Positions 6,374 through 17,686 of a DNA stretch of 31,219 nt are shown piece after piece. The stretch lies in the NCBI RefSeq assembly GCF_037975245.1, contig NW_027288850.1:1-31219 (forward strand), given 5' to 3'. This stretch comes from Apostichopus japonicus. Lineage: Eukaryota; Echinodermata; Holothuroidea; Aspidochirotida; Stichopodidae. The first letter of the stretch is position 1; every line of letters begins with the position of its first letter. The notes beneath the pieces are model-generated. The model saw nothing but the letters and a program-made list of their open reading frames with translations, was not told where the DNA came from and searched no databases. Both the position numbers and the translations under genes were made by a program.

Positions 6374-7515
6374 ATCGTAACAGAAGCTTTTTTTCTATTA
6401 CTGCTATTCCCGGAAGAGAAAAACAAATTATAGAGAAATAAAGTACAGAGGCTACCTGCCCTATTATTATATACGGTTCCTCAACAGGTTGTCTCCCTAT
6501 TCATGTCAAAATAAATCAAAAGTTGCAGCTAGAATTCAAAACGTGACTGTCTTAGTGGTCGAAATGTCGAAGCTTGTTTTCATGAGGTGTGAAGAATCGG
6601 GACTAAAAATCATACTAATACAGCTGCTAGTAACGCGATAACCCCTCCTAGCTTTTTAGGGATAGAGCGGAGTATTGCGTAAGCAAAGAGGAAATATCAC
6701 TCTGGCTGGATGTGGGTAGGCGTTACTAGCGGGTTGGCAGGGATAAAGTTCTCTGGGTCTTTTAAAGCTGTTGGAGCTAAAAGAGCAAGTGTAAGAATCC
6801 CTGCCAACAGAACTAAAAATCCTACAAGATCCTTAGTTGAGAAGTAAACGTGAAATGGGGCCTTATCATATTTACTGTCTAAGCCTGGTGGGTTTTGGAG
6901 CCTGTCTGATGTAAAAATAGTAGGTGTTATAATTGATAAAGCTGCTATAATAAAAGGGGAAAAGGAAGTGAAAGGTAAAGAATCGAGTCAGTGTAGCTTT
7001 GTCTACAGAAAACCCTCCCCATACTCATTGCACTAACATCTCCCCTATATAAGGTACAGCTGATAGAAGTTTTGTAATTACTGTTGCGGCTCAGAAAGAC
7101 ATTTGACCTCAAGGCAATACGTATCCTACGAAAGCAGTAACCATCGTTATTAAAACAATATAACTCCTATGTTTCACGTTTCCTGTTTTACGTAGGATCC
7201 GTAGTATATACCTCGTCCTTGTGGCAGTAAAGACAAATAAAGAAGAAGGAAGCTCTTTTTGCGTGAATATTTCGAAGGAGTCATCCATATTTTACGTCTC
7301 GGCATATGTGTCTTACTGACGAGAAAGCTAGGGAAATATCAGCGGTGTAGTGCATAGCCAAAAATATCCCGGTGATTAGTTGTACTATTAAAACATAGTC
7401 TTAAAAGAGATCCAAATTTTCATCATACGGAAAGTTTTCTTGGGGCCGGAAGGTCCACCAAAGATCCTTTTAGTATTCGAAAAAGAGGGTGCCTCTTTCG
7501 TAGCGGTCCTGTCAT
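6369..7515 (-). CDS. cob: Cytochrome b (copy 1, carries small indels)
   Basis: This is the central membrane subunit of complex III, binding two hemes and the Qo/Qi quinones. It begins M-T-G-P-L-R-K-S-H-P-L-F-R. The heme-ligand region [25 protein letters not shown] reads through AGA=Ser, AAA=Asn and TGA=Trp. It ends N-K-L-L-L-R-Y with TAG, which overlaps trnF by 5 nt. The ATG is the left end of the palindrome shared with nad6. The 1147 nt include an extra A near 7391, a lost base near 7220 and others. Copy 2 has its own different errors. Confidence 0.96.
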
Positions 7516-7526
7516 TTATATAAATG
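7513..7526. promoter_or_regulatory. Palindromic cob/nad6 start-codon junction
   Basis: CATTTATATAAATG is a perfect palindrome. Its first three bases are the cob start codon on the minus strand. Its last three are the nad6 start codon on the plus strand, and the eight between are TTATATAA. The two genes diverge from here, so a symmetric start signal would give both mRNAs almost no leader. The sequence is certain; the promoter role is inference supported by the sea urchin precedent. Confidence 0.65.
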
Positions 7527-8011
7527 GTGTTTTACTTGTTCATGTTGCTTTTGTTGTTAGTAGTACTTTAGTTTTTTACAGTCTTTCACCTTACTATGCG
7601 GCTTTGGGTTTAATGATAAGGTCTCTATTCGGGGTGTGTGGTTTTAACTTCTCTTGGTTTAACATTTTTAGCACTTCTTTTTACTTTTGATTTATATGGG
7701 TGGTATGCTTGTGGTCTTCGTGTATTCTAGTGCTTTATCTGCCGATCGGTATCCAATGGTTAGTAATTTGGGGGAGGTAGTGTTGCTTTTTTTGTTGCTG
7801 TCTTTCTGGGTCCTTTTTATATTTGAGGACTTCCTAGAATCAAGAACCTTGTTTAATCTTCTTTCCCTTTAAAAGATTTATCTTCTCTTTCCTGTATATA
7901 CGATTATGGGGAGCTTACTTGCTTGTAGGAGGGTTGGCTCTTTAGTGGTCTTGATTGTGGCTTTGGTAGTTTCTTATGGCTCTTCTCTTTTAGCACTTCG
8001 AGCTTTGGTAG
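7524..8011 (+). CDS. nad6: NADH dehydrogenase subunit 6 (copy 1, frameshifted by indels)
   Basis: This complex I membrane subunit is on the minority strand, as in other echinoderms. It opens M-V-F-Y-L-F-M-L-L and contains the family landmark L-I-Y-M-G-G-M-L-V-V-F-V-Y-S-S-A-L-S. Compared with the intact copy 2 gene, copy 1 has lost or gained single bases around 7560, 7633, 7680, 7865 and 8007, so it reads only in pieces. No true gene decay is implied. Confidence 0.95.
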
Positions 8012-8029
8012 TACTCATCATTACATGTG

Positions 8030-8037
8030 TTATATAA
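8030..8037. promoter_or_regulatory. TTATATAA at the nad6/nad5 tail-to-tail boundary
   Basis: The octamer overlaps the nad5 stop codon, 18 nt after the nad6 stop. In the sea urchin Paracentrotus, a termination-type factor (mtDBP) binds at this same boundary between oppositely transcribed genes. A similar transcription stop or start site here is plausible but unproven. Confidence 0.4.
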
Positions 8038-9865
8038 TCATTGCTGTTGTTAGAATGCATACTACAATAAGAGATATAGATAAAAGGTACTGCTTTATAT
8101 AACCTGTTTGAGTTATTTGTTGTGCCTTTGTTAGGTCCCTTTTAACTGCAAACATCCCTTGTCCACCTGCCGTTTCTCTTCAACCTCGATCTAGGGCTCG
8201 GAGTGGTTAGGGTTAAGGCAGTGGCTTTTGTTATACTTCTTGAAATTATGTGTGATGTAGAAGTATAAAATCACGTCTTCCTGAAAAAAGTTTTCGCGGT
8301 TGTTTTACTTTTGTTAGATAATATAAGAGATCTTACTATGTAGCCAGCAATTACTGTTACAATTAGTGGCATAGCCTTAACTATACCGATGGGGAATAGT
8401 CTTGGGAGGTTGAGGAGTCAAGCGCCTATTAACCATCCAGCAAAAATAGCCCCCATGGCTAGTCGTACTAAAGGGAATACAAGTTTTGGTTTCTCCTCTT
8501 TCATAGGTTTTATAGGGGGTTTTTCTTGAGTTTTTGAGGAAGCAGAACGTTATTATTCGGAAGCTATAAGCTGCTGTCAAAAACGTGGCTATAATGGCTA
8601 GAGAAAACGATATTAAGTTTCTTGGTTTTTCTACAACTAATTCCAAAATAAGGTCCTTAGAGTAAAACCCTCTTAGAAAAGGTACTCCCATTAAAGCTAT
8701 TCTCCCTAAAACAAACATCTTGAGGTTATGGGGAAGGCATTCCATTATTTTAGACATCTTTCGAAGATCTTGTTCTTTTTTATGTCTGTGTATTATTCTT
8801 CCCGAGCACAAAAACAGCATTGCCTTAAAGAAAGCATGGGTGCATATATGAAACAAGGCAACTTTAGGTTTACCTAATCCTATAGACACAACCATTAGAC
8901 CTAGCTGACTTGTTGTAGAATAGGCTATTATCTTCTTAATAATCATGTTGTTGAAACGCTGAGGTTGCCGCAAAAATAGCCGTTAAGGCCCCTATAATCA
9001 GAGTTATATTTAAAAAAGTTCAGAGGGTGTTAATAATTGTCGTCATTCGAATTAGAAGAAAAACACCGGCCACTACCATTGTTGACCTGTGTAGTAAGGC
9101 TGATACTGGGTTGGCCCTTCCATTGCAGCTGGTAGCCACGGATGAAGCCCAAACTGGGCTGACTTCCCTATAGCTCCTATTAGAGAGGTAAACAAAATGG
9201 CAGATACTCAAAATCCACTAATTTTTTTCGTGGACAGACTTTTTATATCTCAACTTCTTGTTTTTATTAGTAGCCCAGATATCACGACTATAATTCCAAT
9301 ATCTCCTATCCGTTTGTATACTATAGCTGAAGAGCGGAGGCTTTCGCATCCGTTCGAGTAGATCACCACCTTATTAGTAAAAAGACAAAAACCCGACTCC
9401 TTCTCAGCCTACAAAAAACAAGAAAATATTTTTGGCCGACGTTAAAATCAACATTTTTAGAAGAAAAATCATTAGTAACGGAAAAAGTTTTTTCCGTTTG
9501 GGTCAGCTCTCATGTAGTATATAGAGAATTCTATTATAGACCATGTTACTAATAAAGCGGCCGATGAAAAGAATATAAACTTTCTGTCTATTTTTATGGA
9601 CAGAAAAGATTTGAGTTTACCCGTGTTCAGCCATGGAAAAACATGAAGAAACAGAAGGTTCTCCGCCTCCTAATATAAAAATAGTCAATTTTAACAATGA
9701 TAGCAAAACAAGAACCTTCATAGTCGTAAGAGCTATTTTAGCCTCGTTTAGTTTTCGCAAGCTGTTTTTTCTTGAGTCTCTTTGCCCGAGAAAAATGAGC
9801 TATTAGTAGGATAATAAATATTGTCAGGGTAATACTAGAATTACAGTTCCTGGAGAGAAAAACAT
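8030..9865 (-). CDS. nad5: NADH dehydrogenase subunit 5 (copy 1, several indels)
   Basis: This is the largest antiporter-like pump of complex I. The start ATG ([10 protein letters not shown]) follows trnS(AGY) directly. The core has [19 protein letters not shown] and the loop lysine/histidine region [13 protein letters not shown]. It ends L-T-T-A-M-I-I with TAA, which is part of the TTATATAA motif at 8030. Errors near 8695-8750 and 8943 garble short stretches in this copy. Total length still equals copy 2 (1836 nt). Confidence 0.95.
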
Positions 9866-9934
9866 CGAGTCCATTCATGGAGTTAAACCACAAATTCTTT
9901 GGCTTAGCAGGCCAAGAATATTCACATAGGATTC
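9866..9934 (-). tRNA. trnS1: tRNA-Ser (AGY, anticodon GCT)
   Basis: The loop CTGCTAA on stem TTGGC/GCCAA gives GCT. The acceptor GAATCCT/AGGACTC has one mismatch. In table 9 this tRNA must read all four AGN codons. It lies between trnH and nad5, as in echinoids. Copy 1 has an extra base near 9873. Confidence 0.9.
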
Positions 9935-10003
9935 GGATCTAAAGGCAAAACAATATGCCGTCTCTAATGCCACAAATTAGTGTTTTTCTAAACTATTTAG
10001 ATC
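9935..10003 (-). tRNA. trnH: tRNA-His (GTG)
   Basis: The acceptor GATCTAA/TTAGATC is perfect. The anticodon arm CTAAT-TTGTGGC-ATTAG gives GTG. It follows nad4 directly. Confidence 0.94.
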
Positions 10004-11363
10004 ATACCATACATGATTTTGGCGCCACTATTATAGAGAGTAGGGGAAGAAGATGGAAGAGAATCAAAATGTGTTCCCGAGGGCTTATTTCATTGAAACT
10101 CATGGAAGATAATACAATTCTTTGTGTTTTTGTTTTTTGGTAGATAAGTAAAGAGTAGATTGCTCCAAATACAGTAGCTACTCCTAATATTGGAGCTAAG
10201 ATATAGATCACCTTATAATACCTGTTATTATGTAGAGTTCTCCTATATGTTTTGGTAGAGGGTGGGTAGGCCGAGTTTCGCTGCACACCTTATTAATCAT
10301 CAGAAAGGTAAGAGCACTGTAATCATCTTAAATCCTCGCGTAATAAAAATTTTCCGTGTGTGTGTTCGTTCATATAAAATTTTGGCTAGGGCAAACAAAG
10401 CTGAGGAAACTAATCCGTGAGCTATCATAACATTATAGCTCCCCTTATTGTTCAGTCCGAAAATACTATTGTACCAGCTGCTACTAGACTCATATGGCCA
10501 ACTGACGAGTACGCTATCAAGGCCTTAAGGTCTGTCTGTCGTGTACATAGGATGCTTGTTATTAAGGCTCCTCAGCAACATATAACTGTTAGGATGGCTG
10601 ATAGTGTGGTTACGTCTGGGAAGTAAGCTTTCATTCGTATTATACCGTAACCACCTAACTTTAGTAAAATTGCTGCCAGTATCATGGAACCTGCTACCGG
10701 TGCTTCTACGTGAGCCTTCGGTAATCACAGGTGAAATCCGTATACTGGCATCTTTACTAGGAAAGCCACAATAGTTATTATTCACCCATATTTTTATTCT
10801 GAAAAAGGTTTTACCCTGTAATGTTACTATCTCGGATATGGGTATCATCAATGTGGACGTAGTTTGGCTTATAAGTACAATGGATACTAGAAGGGGAAGA
10901 GAGCCAAACAACGTGTAGAAAAGAAAGTATGTCCCAGCTTGAAGACGTTCTACTTTTGCTCCTCACCGTGTTATTAAAACTAAGGTAGGAATTAGGGTTG
11001 CTTCAAAACATATGAAAAACGAGAGAATTTTTAGCGAGGAAAACGTTAGAAGAAGAAAGAATATAATAGAGCAGGTGAGTGCCAGAAATCCTTTTTGAAG
11101 TCTTCCTCTTTTTCCCTTGACGACTTTCTGGCGCAGAAAACATAGAGGTGCTAGTCAACATCTAAGGATTATCAAGGGGGCTGATAGTGAGTCCACCGCT
11201 AGGCTGTGCCTAAGAAACGACCAACTTGCTCTTCCTCTGTTTTTCACTGTTGTTATCGAAAGAAAGGTCATCATGGCTAGGGCCACGAACAGAGCATTCC
11301 ATTTTCACTTCTTTACTTTATTAAAACAATTGTAGAAATCGAGACTCTTAATAATGTTAACAT
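10004..11363 (-). CDS. nad4: NADH dehydrogenase subunit 4 (copy 1)
   Basis: This is an antiporter-like proton pump of complex I. It starts M-L-T-L-L-S-V-S-I-S. Landmarks are [24 protein letters not shown] and A-N-L-G-L-P-P-L-P-N-L-I-G-E-L. The natural end is an incomplete stop: M-V followed by a lone T before trnH, completed to TAA by polyadenylation. Alternatively, translation could run on to TAG at 9993 inside trnH. Copy 1 has errors near 10268, 10430, 10788 and 11320. Confidence 0.94.
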
Positions 11364-11367
11364 TTAT

Positions 11368-11713
11368 TTATTCTGCCCATTCTAGGCCCTCCTTGCTGTC
11401 ATTCATATGCTAGTCCCGCTGCCAGTATTATTAAAAATACTGAAGATAGAGGAAGAAGTATAGATATATTTTTACTAGAGGCGGGTATTATTGGAAATAA
11501 TAGCGCTATTTCTAAGTCGAATATTAAAAACAGTATGGCTACTAAGAAAAACCGAAGGAGAACGGAAGACGCGCTGATTTTATTGGGTCGAATCCGCATT
11601 CATAAGGGGACCTCTTTTCTAATTCTAAAGATCGTCTGGGAAGGAAGTGTCCTACAAATTAATAGGAGACTTGATAGTATAATGGCTATAGTCAGAAAAA
11701 CTAGAAAATTCAT
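11368..11713 (-). CDS. nad3: NADH dehydrogenase subunit 3 (copy 1, frame broken by indel)
   Basis: This small complex I subunit borders the quinone site. It has the family tract C-G-F-D-P-I-N-S-A-R-L-P-F-S and [21 protein letters not shown]. It ends G-L-E-W-A-E with TAA, 4 nt before the nad4 start. Copy 1 is 346 nt, with a shift around 11560-11570 and base differences near the start. Copy 2 is intact. Confidence 0.95.
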
Positions 11714-11738
11714 TTTGTTATTTCTTATTAATATAAAG

Positions 11739-11810
11739 GGAGGAGTGGCAGAATGTTTTTGCGTCTTGACTTGAAATCAAATGACGAGGGTTTAATTCCC
11801 TCCTCCTCTT
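11739..11810 (+). tRNA. trnS2: tRNA-Ser (UCN, anticodon TGA)
   Basis: It is on the minority strand between cox3 and nad3, the ancestral echinoderm site. The acceptor GGAGGAG/CTCCTCT and T stem GAGGG/CCCTC pair. The loop CTTGAAA gives TGA. Copy 1 has one extra T at about 11764. It overlaps the cox3 stop codon by 2 nt on the opposite strand. Confidence 0.92.
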
Positions 11811-12591
11811 ATGATCCTCATCAGTAGATGCACACATATAAGAAAAGCCAAACTTCGTCTACGAAGTGTCAGTATCATGCAGCGGCTTCAAATCAAAGTG
11901 GTGGTGGTTAGAGAAATGGTGGCTTAGTAACCGAAAAAAAACATACGGCTAGAAAGGTGGTTCCTATTATTACATGCAACCCGTGGAATCCGGTTGCTAC
12001 AAAGAAGGTAGAACCATATACTCTGTCGGCAATAGTAAAGGGGGCATCTAGATATTCTCATGCCTGTAGAGCTGGTGAAGTACAGTCCTAGAATTACGGT
12101 TAACCCTAGTGCTTGCACCGCTTCCCTCGATTTTTCTCTATTATTCTATGGTGAGCCCAAGTTATAGTGGCTCCTGAGGATAGTAATACTGCTGTTTTTA
12201 GTAAGGGGACTAGAAATGGTTACAGCGCGTCAATTCCTGTGGGAGGTCATGAAACCCCTATATCTACTGTGGGTGCCAGTCTTCTGTGAAAGAATGCTCA
12301 GAAAAAGGCAAAGAAAAAGCAAACTTCTGATGTTATGAATAATATCATTCCGTATCGTAAGCCTTTAATAACTACCAGAGTGTGGTGTCCCTGAAATGTA
12401 GCTTCCCGGACGACATCTCGTCATCATCTTATTGCTGTCACTGTTGTTGCTAGCATTCCTATTATGAATAAGGTTATTGTGCCTAAATGAAATCACACTA
12501 CTAAGCCTGAGGTCATTATGAGAGCTCCGAAGGCGGCTGTTAGCGGTCATGGTCTTTGATCTACTAGGTGGAAAGGGTTGTTGATGGTCAT
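11809..12591 (-). CDS. cox3: Cytochrome c oxidase subunit III (copy 1)
   Basis: This is a seven-helix core subunit of complex IV. It starts [11 protein letters not shown] and includes [11 protein letters not shown]. It ends [20 protein letters not shown] with TAA, the universal COX3 tail. The length equals copy 2 (783 nt), but paired errors (for example near 11900, 12073 and 12577) shift the frame locally here. Confidence 0.95.
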
Positions 12592-12593
12592 AT

Positions 12594-13276
12594 TTATATG
12601 TTTTGGTCTAGGTAGAATTTAACTAGGGATGTAAATACATAAGCTTGGATGCAGGCCACACCAACTTCAAGTATAAACAGTAACCCTAGAATAATTAAGG
12701 TTAGCGCTCTTACTATAGGTCTAGAAGCTAGTATTCAGGTGGCGGTTGAAAGTAGAAAAATGAGTAAATGACCAGCAGTAAGTTTGGCTGCTAGCCGTAA
12801 ACCTAAAGCTATAGGCTGTGCTATTAATCTTAGGGTTTCTATTCAAACCATAGCCGGTATCAAGAAGGACGGAGTCCCTTGTGGGACCCAGGTGTCTTAG
12901 TCGTCTTTTAAAAGCATGAAGAAACCTAGAAAATTTACTCTTAACCATAGAGGTATTGCTAATCTGTAAGTAAAGAGGCGTGTCTGGTTACTGTAAAAGC
13001 GTATGGGAAAAGTCCCATTAGTTTTACTGATAAAATTATGAAAAAAACCGCTGTTAAAGTAGTTATTCAAGGAGCAGAAGCCTTCTTCCCGTTTTGGAAA
13101 AGCAGCTTCATAGCCTCTAGTCGGACAGTTGTTCATATGTATCTTATTCGGCTCTAAAAAAGTTGGTTGGGAAAATGTAAAGGGCTCATACTATTGCTAT
13201 CATGCAGGAAACTAACTGTAGGGGGATAAATAAAATAGTGTCGGGCGAAAATTGTCCAAATAATCTTTTTATACAT
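12594..13276 (-). CDS. atp6: ATP synthase F0 subunit a (copy 1, net one base short)
   Basis: This membrane subunit forms the proton half-channels of ATP synthase. It opens [12 protein letters not shown]. The channel-arginine helix reads [13 protein letters not shown]. The C-terminus [14 protein letters not shown] is characteristic. It overlaps the atp8 3' end and ends 2 nt before the cox3 start. In copy 1 the start area has an inserted A (plus strand TATACATT). Confidence 0.95.
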
Positions 13277-13436
13277 TTTCATTCTTTTTGTTGTTGTTCT
13301 ATCTTTTTGTTATGTTGGCTGTCTCCTTCCTTGTCTCTTAGTCATTTTTGCTTAACAAGGACTACTATCATCACTATTACTAATGATCATGCTAGGAAGA
13401 ATTTTATAATAAATCAGAAAGGTCTAATTGTGGAAT
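13269..13436 (-). CDS. atp8: ATP synthase F0 subunit 8 (copy 1, altered start codon)
   Basis: The 55-residue protein reads P-Q-L-D-L-S-W-F-I-I-N-F-F-L-A-W after the start, one membrane helix, then a polar tail rich in Gln and Asn ending W-N-W. It overlaps atp6 by 7 nt. Here the first codon reads ATT where copy 2 has ATG (a plus-strand C to A change at 13434). A base is also missing near 13418. One of the two reads is wrong, or a rare variant is present. Confidence 0.92.
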
Positions 13437-13503
13437 CCCTTGGAGGAAAGGTATTTTCCATCTTCAGATCAAGAGGCTGAAGCTTTTATTAAGCTATCCA
13501 AGG
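13437..13503 (-). tRNA. trnK: tRNA-Lys (CTT)
   Basis: The acceptor CCTTGGA/TCCAAGG is perfect. The anticodon stem CTTCAG/CTGAAG closes a nine-base loop CCTCTTGAT with CTT central. With CTT it reads only AAG, in keeping with AAA=Asn in echinoderms. It lies between cox2 and atp8. Confidence 0.93.
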
Positions 13504-13504
13504 T

Positions 13505-14196
13505 TTATTCTTTCAAGGTTTTTGCGTTATTCAGGATTCAAAGTTTTCGAATGGGACTGATTCTATAACTATCGGCATAAATCTGTGATTTGCTCCGCAT
13601 ATCTCCGAGCATTGCCCGTAAATAATCCTGTTCGTCTTAATAGGAAAGAGGTCTGGTTAAGACGACCCGGCACGGCATCCATCTTTTACTCCTAGGGAGG
13701 GGACGGCTCATGAGTGTAATACATCAGCAGATGACACCAAAACCCGGATTAGGGTTTTGGTAGGGCAACACTAACAGGTTGTCTACTTCAAGTAGTCGGG
13801 GTAAACCTGCTTCCAAGTCTGAGGTTGGTACCATGTAAGAGTCAATTCTATTTCATGGTAATCCGTGTATTCATATCTTCAGTATCATTGATGTCCCTAT
13901 CGCCTTAATTGTTAGGAAGGGATTTTTGACTTCGTCCATCAAGTAGAGTAGTTGAAGAGAGGGAAAGGCAATAAATATTAGTATAAACGCTGGCACTATT
14001 GTCCATATGGTCTCTAGTTCTTGCCCTTCCAGAAAAAATCGTTTGGTAAGAGACGAAGTAACAAGAGATATAAGTCCATAAAATACCAAAATAATTATTA
14101 AAGTTAGTATAATTAACGTGTAATCATGAAATAGATTAGCTCTTCCATTAGAGGAGAGGATGCATCCTGTAAACCGAGTTGTGCTCAAGTTGCCAT
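13505..14196 (-). CDS. cox2: Cytochrome c oxidase subunit II (copy 1, two extra bases)
   Basis: This subunit takes electrons from cytochrome c through its CuA site. It starts [12 protein letters not shown]. The CuA ligands are in [15 protein letters not shown], and the aromatic relay tract is H-Q-W-Y-W-S-Y-E-Y. It ends N-L-E-E with TAA. The length is 692 nt against 690 in copy 2, with scattered homopolymer errors. It is 1 nt from nad4L. Confidence 0.95.
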
Positions 14197-14197
14197 T

Positions 14198-14495
14198 TTA
14201 CGTTTGTAGCAGTTTTATTTTCGCTAATAAGTCTGTTTTGTGTCTCCGTGAAAGGGATACCATTAGAGCTAGCCCCTGCGCTTGCCTCACACGCTGAAAA
14301 CGTTAGAAGAAGAATGGAGAATTTTAAGTAAACAAGCTCGTCATGTATTTGAGACCAGGTAGATATTTTGAGAAAAAGGGAGACTAAAAGAAGCTCTAAA
14401 CATAGAAGGAGTGAGAGCAGATGTAGTCGTTTTATAACTACACCTATAATCCCTAGGAAGAATAGAGAAAATAACACAGCCGATAAGATTTTCAT
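14198..14495 (-). CDS. nad4l: NADH dehydrogenase subunit 4L (copy 1, one extra base)
   Basis: This three-helix complex I subunit starts M-K/N-I-L-S-A-V-L-F-S-L. It contains L-L-S-L-L-L-C-L-E-L-L-L-V-S-L-F and the tract F-S-A-C-E-A-S-A-G-L-A-L. An extra C near 14274 breaks the frame after that point. Copy 2 gives the full 98 residues. It lies between trnR and cox2, the echinoderm position. Confidence 0.95.
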
Positions 14496-14497
14496 TT

Positions 14498-14561
14498 GGA
14501 AGACCTCAGATTAAACGCTGAGAACTGAAGGTCGAAACTTCATGTTTTTAAACTAGTCTTC
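14498..14561 (-). tRNA. trnR: tRNA-Arg (TCG)
   Basis: The acceptor GAAGACT/GGTCTTC pairs. The anticodon arm TGAAG-TTTCGAC-CTTCA gives TCG. It lies directly between cox1 and nad4L. Copy 1 is two bases shorter than copy 2 (T-loop and D-loop runs). Confidence 0.92.
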
Positions 14562-14568
14562 TTTTAGT

Positions 14569-16125
<1,557 letters not shown>

Positions 16126-17686
16126 GTTTCTTAAAATTAAAAATTCTGGAAAACTATAAGGGGGTCCCCTTGTGTAAAAATCCTAAAACTTTTTTTTTAA
16201 CGTAGGTTTAAGCGAATTTGTTTTCACGTCTCTTTTAGACGTTCCCTAGATTTAACTAAGAAATATATTATTAACTTTTTTTCTTGTTTTTTTACCTTTT
16301 AACGTTGGTCATTGAAGGCCTCCCTTCGGTCCTTTCGTACTAGAAGGGTTATTTAGAAGATAGAAGCTGACCTGACTTACGTCGGTCTGAACTCAGATCA
16401 TGTAGGGAGTTAATGGACGAACAGTCCAACCTTAAAGAGCTGCTACACCCTTTGGTTACCCCAATCCAACATCGAGGTCGCAATCCTTCTCGTCAATATG
16501 GGCTCTTAGAGAAGATAACGCTGTTATCCCTGCGGTAACTTTTTCCGTTTACCAGAGTAACTGGGTCGCTAAATTTTTTAGGTGAAAGGTTTTCTTCCTA
16601 ACTAACTGGAGGATTCTTTTTCTCCACGGTTGCCCCAACCAAAACTTTATCTGAAATTTACCTCTTTCTAAGAAAAAGGTAGACGACATTTCAGGGTTAG
16701 CTTAAGCTCGACAGGGTCTTCTCGTCTTTCTTATTTGTTCACGCTTCTTCACGTGATTAGAAGATTAGGAGGGAGGGAAGAGAGACAGTGAAAGAGTGAA
16801 AAGCCATTCATACAGGTCCCCATTTAAGAGACAAGTGATTATGCTACCTTTGCACGGTCAAAATACCGCGGCCGTTTAGAATAAATTCCACTGGGCAGGC
16901 TGCACCCCACATATGAAGTTCGTGGGGCTATGTTTTTGGTAAACAGTCCCCCTTTTTATTTGCCTAGTTCCTTTCTTCCCCTTTTTCCTTGTTTGGCCAC
17001 TTCCTGTGTTGGGAAAGGATTCCTTGATGCTTACTCTTGTGGTTTTAGGCGTTCTTGGTTTTGTTTTAGTTTTCCTTTAGTGGGTAACAAAGTCTTTTTC
17101 TTACTCGTTTTAACATTATTATTTTCCTTTAGTTTAAAAGAGGTTGGATCTAGTATCAAAAATTTTCGGGTTAAGAGGATTTGAGCTTTAACGCTTTCTT
17201 TTAGATGGCCGCTTTTAGGCCTACTTTGATCCTTTCCCTTTTCACTTGTTTTGGTCTTTCCTTCTTTCCTGGTTGTTTCCTTTTTGAGAAAAGAACTTAT
17301 CTTCTTTTCTCTTTCTTCCCTTTTTTCTTTCCTAATATTTTCCTTTAAGGTAAAAACTGTGAATAAGGGAGAAAAGCTTAAACTTTTTTCTAAGAAAACC
17401 AGCTATCATCTGGCGCGTTAAACATATCATCTCTAACCAAACCTCTTTTACCACTCTTGCAACAGTGGTTGTGTAGTTCTCCTTTGAGAGGGTTTGGTTA
17501 GCTCTCCAGATTTCGGGTGCTGTTCTGTTTATCATCAGATCTTGTTAAACCATAATACAAAAGGTACGATTAACTCTTATCCTTTTTTTAAACTTTCATT
17601 ATATTTCAGCTTTCCCTTGCGGTACTGTCTTATATTATATAATAATACTTTAAAATCTTTTATTTATTCGCTTTTAACTTTTATCT
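16126..17686 (-). rRNA. rrnL: Large subunit (16S) rRNA, copy 2
   Basis: This repeats the gene at 32-1592, with boundaries set by the cox1 start and nad2 stop. Differences are single-base run-length changes (such as five A's for four near 16180 and seven T's for six in the run near 16293) and a short change near 16446 (TACACCC against TACCACCCC). Confidence 0.95.
17635..17642. promoter_or_regulatory. TTATATAA near 5' end of rrnL, copy 2
   Basis: Same as the site at 1541-1548, within an identical 12-nt palindrome. Confidence 0.4.

Noticed and set aside
9020-9211. 63-codon minus-strand frame
   Set aside because: It is an alternative reading frame within nad5, out of register with the conserved protein.
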